Assembly (NCBI GenBank): GCA_016303085.1
Contig: JAEDMI010000111.1
Coordinates: forward strand, 1 to 8,217
Source: Acetatifactor sp.
Lineage (GTDB): Bacteria; Bacillota; Clostridia; Lachnospirales; Lachnospiraceae
DNA length: 8,217 nucleotides
Reading direction: 5' to 3'
The position numbers were made by a program, and so were the translations under genes. The notes under the pieces are model-generated. The model searched no databases. It was given only the letters and a program-made list of their open reading frames with translations, and had not been told where the DNA came from. Shown piece by piece: positions 5,875 to 8,217 of the stretch; the first letter of the stretch is position 1; each line of letters starts with the position of its first letter.

Positions 5875-8217
5875 TAGATACCTGGTCCTCCAAAATCTTT
5901 TCCGCCTCCTCAATAGCCGAAGAAATGCCTGCTGGATTTTTACCGCCGGCCTGCGCCATGTTGGGACGTCCGCCGCCGCCACCGCCAACCAATGCAGCAA
6001 TTCCCTTAATCAGGTTCCCGGCATGAGCCCCCTTCGCCAGAGCACCGTCGGTGGCCATGGCAATCATGTTCACCTTGCCGTCCTGATTCGACAAAAGCAC
6101 TACCACACCGTCACCCAGCTTTTCTTTCAGCTGGTCACCCAGTTCACGAAGGCCGTTCATGTCCACGCCGTCCACACTGGCAGCCAGAAGCTTCACGCCT
6201 CCGATTTCCTTTACCTGATTCATGACATCGCCCAGAGCAGACTGCGCTGCCTTAGCCTTTAAGGATTCGTTTTCGGAAGCCAGCTGCTTCAGTTCTGCCT
6301 GCATATGCTGAACCTTATCCAACAGGGTTCCGGTAGTCGCCTTTGCAGCAATGGCAATCTTTTCAAAGTTCTCTTCCATAGCACGATAGAAATCCATAAC
6401 ATTCGTACCTGTGAGAGCTTCAATTCTTCTGACACCCGCAGCCACACCGCTCTCGGAAAGGATTTTAAACCATCCGATCTCTCCGGTATGCTTCACATGG
6501 GTGCCGCCGCAAAGTTCCTTGGAAAAATCACCCATGGAAACCACACGTACCGTCTCCCCGTATTTCTCTCCGAACAATGCCATTGCACCGCTCTTCTTTG
6601 CGTCCTCAATGCCCATAACTTCCGTAACGACCGAAATATCTTTTGCAATTTCTTCGTTTACTATCTTCTCAACCTTTTCGATTTCTTCTCTGGTCATTGC
6701 CTGAGAATGACTGAAATCGAAACGTGTTCTGCTACCGTCCTGGTAAGAGCCCTGCTGTTCCACATGATTACCCAAAACCATCTGAAGTGCCTTCTGCAGA
6801 AGATGTGTCGCTGAATGGTTTTTACAGGTATTCATACGATTTACGGTATCTACGGCAAGCTCAGCTTTTTCGTTTACCGCAATTGTACCGGAAACCACCT
6901 CTCCCATATGTCCGATTCTTCCTCCGGGAATTTTTACAGTCTCCCGAACTTCAAAAGAACCTTCCTTTGTGCGGATAATTCCGATATCTCCCTTCTGTCC
7001 GCCCATAGTAGCATAAAAAGGTGTCTTGTCGGTAATCAAGGTTCCGTTTTCGCCGGACTTAAGAGAGGATACAAGTTCCGTTTCCGTTGCAATTCCGATT
7101 ATTTCTGCCTGCGCGGTAAGGGAATCATATCCCACAAACTCACTGGTCAGATTTTCATCCATAGCGTCAAACAGTCCTGCTCCTGCAGCATTCAGTTTCG
7201 CAGAAAAGTTTTGATTCTCTCTTGCCTTCTGCTTCTGTTCTTCCATGGCAGTTTCAAATCCTGCCTCATCCACCTGAAGCCCCTCTTCTTCTGCCAGTTC
7301 CACCGTCAACTCAATGGGAAAACCGAAGGTATCATAAAGATAAAAGGCAGATTTTCCGTCTATTTCCCTCTGTTTCTCCACTCTCTTCTGCTCCAGAATC
7401 TTGTAAAATTCTTTCATACCATTTTCCAGAGTGCTTTCAAAACGGGCAATTTCTTTCTGTAACTCAGACAATACAAATTCCCTGTTTTTCTTCAAAAGAG
7501 GATAACTCTCCGCGTAAATGTCATCTATATACATTCCGCCGATGTGCAACAGTTGTTCTGTTCCCAGATTCAATCTGCGGCCATGTCTTACCGCGCGACG
7601 AATCAGGCGGCGAAGCACATATCCTGCTCCTGCATTGGAGGGCAACAGCTTTGCTTCATCTCCAATCAGCATAACACTGGTACGAATATGGTCTGCAAGT
7701 ATGCGCATGGACTTCGTCATCTTTTCATCCTGCTCATATTTTATGCCGGAAACTGTCTCAATATATGAGATAACAGGCGCGAACAAATCTGTCTTATACA
7801 CATCCTTCGTTCCGTTTAAAAATGCCAGAATACGCTCCAGCCCCCAGCCTGTATCCACGTTCTTCTGTTTCAGCGGAGTCAGTGTGCCGTCCTGATGCTT
7901 TTCATACTGCATGAATACATCATTTCCAAGTTCCGTATATTTACCGCAGTGACATCCGGGACCGCAATCAGGTCCACAGTCAGGTTTATCGGCAATATAA
8001 AACATCTCACTGTCAGGACCGCAGGGGCCGTACTCCAACCCCCACCAGTTATCCTCTGCAGGCAGATAATATATATTTTCCTTTTTAAAACCGGATGCGA
8101 TACGGTAGGAAGCTCCCTCTTCATCCCTGGGTGCATTTTCATCTCCTGCAAACACAGTATCCGCAAGATGCTCCGCATCAAATCCAAACACCTCTGTCAA
8201 CAGTTCAAAGCTCCACT
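5867..8217 (-). CDS. alaS: Alanine--tRNA ligase, lacking its first ~95 residues (cut by window edge)
   Basis: AlaRS charges tRNA-Ala in the cytoplasm and hydrolyses mischarged Ser- and Gly-tRNA-Ala. The frame is open to base 8217: the first whole codon is TGG at 8215-8213, reading WSFELLTEVFGF, a family sequence, so the TTG at 8200 is internal. About 782 residues are visible against a usual length near 875. In visible numbering, the aminoacylation domain shows YGPCGPDSEMF (62-72) and GWGLER (123-128), then SNAGAGYVLRRLIRRAVRHG (193-212). The editing domain has TPFYATMGGQKGD (398-410), the zinc ligands HSATH (H467, H471) and CGGTH (C569, H573). The C-Ala domain contains GGGGGGRPNMAQAGG near the end. 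A Cys cluster (residues 80-90) is inserted after the MFY motif. The stop overlaps the start of the membrane sulfatase gene, so alaS probably leads that operon; its promoter lies outside the window. Confidence 0.98.
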   Translation of the reverse strand, partial: WSFELLTEVFGFDAEHLADTVFAGDENAPRDEEGASYRIASGFKKENIYYLPAEDNWWGLEYGPCGPDSEMFYIADKPDCGPDCGPGCHCGKYTELGNDVFMQYEKHQDGTLTPLKQKNVDTGWGLERILAFLNGTKDVYKTDLFAPVISYIETVSGIKYEQDEKMTKSMRILADHIRTSVMLIGDEAKLLPSNAGAGYVLRRLIRRAVRHGRRLNLGTEQLLHIGGMYIDDIYAESYPLLKKNREFVLSELQKEIARFESTLENGMKEFYKILEQKRVEKQREIDGKSAFYLYDTFGFPIELTVELAEEEGLQVDEAGFETAMEEQKQKARENQNFSAKLNAAGAGLFDAMDENLTSEFVGYDSLTAQAEIIGIATETELVSSLKSGENGTLITDKTPFYATMGGQKGDIGIIRTKEGSFEVRETVKIPGGRIGHMGEVVSGTIAVNEKAELAVDTVNRMNTCKNHSATHLLQKALQMVLGNHVEQQGSYQDGSRTRFDFSHSQAMTREEIEKVEKIVNEEIAKDISVVTEVMGIEDAKKSGAMALFGEKYGETVRVVSMGDFSKELCGGTHVKHTGEIGWFKILSESGVAAGVRRIEALTGTNVMDFYRAMEENFEKIAIAAKATTGTLLDKVQHMQAELKQLASENESLKAKAAQSALGDVMNQVKEIGGVKLLAASVDGVDMNGLRELGDQLKEKLGDGVVVLLSNQDGKVNMIAMATDGALAKGAHAGNLIKGIAALVGGGGGGRPNMAQAGGKNPAGISSAIEEAEKILEDQVSNE

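Noticed and set aside
5875..6000. 42-residue N-terminal extension of the LTA-synthase-like protein, inside alaS
   Set aside because: It overlaps the alaS coding sequence encoding the conserved glycine-rich C-terminal end, is rich in Arg and Trp with no membrane-protein character, and the internal ATG at 5874 has a ribosome binding site and leads straight into the first membrane segment.
6305..6814. 169-codon plus-strand open frame opposite alaS
   Set aside because: It lies opposite the editing domain of alaS and has no recognisable domain.
6815..7462. 215-codon plus-strand open frame opposite alaS
   Set aside because: It is antisense to a highly conserved coding region, gives a Cys/Phe/Ser-rich protein without recognisable motifs, and has no fitting promoter or operon context.
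8198..8200. TTG at 8200 as the alaS start codon
   Set aside because: The frame continues upstream to the window edge with a typical AlaRS sequence (WSFEL), and about 95 residues of the catalytic domain must precede it.
1..8217. Mobile element, CRISPR array, tRNA or defence system
   Set aside because: I saw no transposase or integrase motifs, no regularly spaced repeats beyond the two-copy 12-bp element, no tRNA-like sequence, and every stretch longer than 200 bases is covered by a recognisable gene.

Overview
The window is a gene-dense chromosomal stretch in which every supported gene reads on the minus strand, so transcription runs from position 8217 towards 1. The content suggests a low-to-moderate GC Gram-positive Firmicute of the class Clostridia, most likely Lachnospiraceae. 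The reasons are an AlaRS with the extra Cys cluster remembered from clostridial enzymes, a membrane LTA-synthase-type sulfatase, a DacF-like carboxypeptidase, a lysine/arginine-rich 58-residue S21, and GGAGG-type ribosome binding sites with TTGACA/TATAAT promoters. The taxonomic call is inference from protein character; no search was possible.

Layout in the direction of transcription: (1) alaS, 5' end cut by the window edge (8217-5867). (2) An LTA-synthase-family membrane sulfatase (5874-3904), whose start overlaps the alaS stop by 8 nt. (3) A membrane-anchored glycerophosphodiester phosphodiesterase-like protein (3907-3041), overlapping the previous gene by 4 nt (ATGA). These three look like one translationally linked unit, and I see no terminator after them. 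(4) rpsU for ribosomal protein S21 (2881-2705), with its own strong promoter, a leader hairpin and a rho-independent terminator. (5) A dacF-like D-Ala-D-Ala carboxypeptidase (2510-1350), preceded by a 160-nt region with two adjacent dyads but no clear promoter. (6) A membrane-anchored metallophosphoesterase (1293-433), with an extended -10 promoter overlapping the dacF stop and an 18-bp perfect dyad at the predicted transcription start. (7) The first 115 codons of scpA (345-1), with a promoter whose -35 box and spacer are built from two copies of a 12-bp repeat, followed by a hairpin at the predicted mRNA 5' end.

Functionally the window mixes translation (alaS, rpsU), cell envelope building and trimming (LTA-synthase-like, GDPD-like, DacF-like, metallophosphoesterase) and chromosome segregation (scpA). 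The genes themselves belong to known families. The least explained parts are the compact cis-regulatory regions before scpA, the metallophosphoesterase gene, dacF and rpsU, and the coupling of an envelope polymer synthase to a divergent GDPD-like enzyme behind alaS. I see no mobile element, CRISPR array, tRNA, rRNA or defence system. No gene-free stretch exceeds 300 bases.
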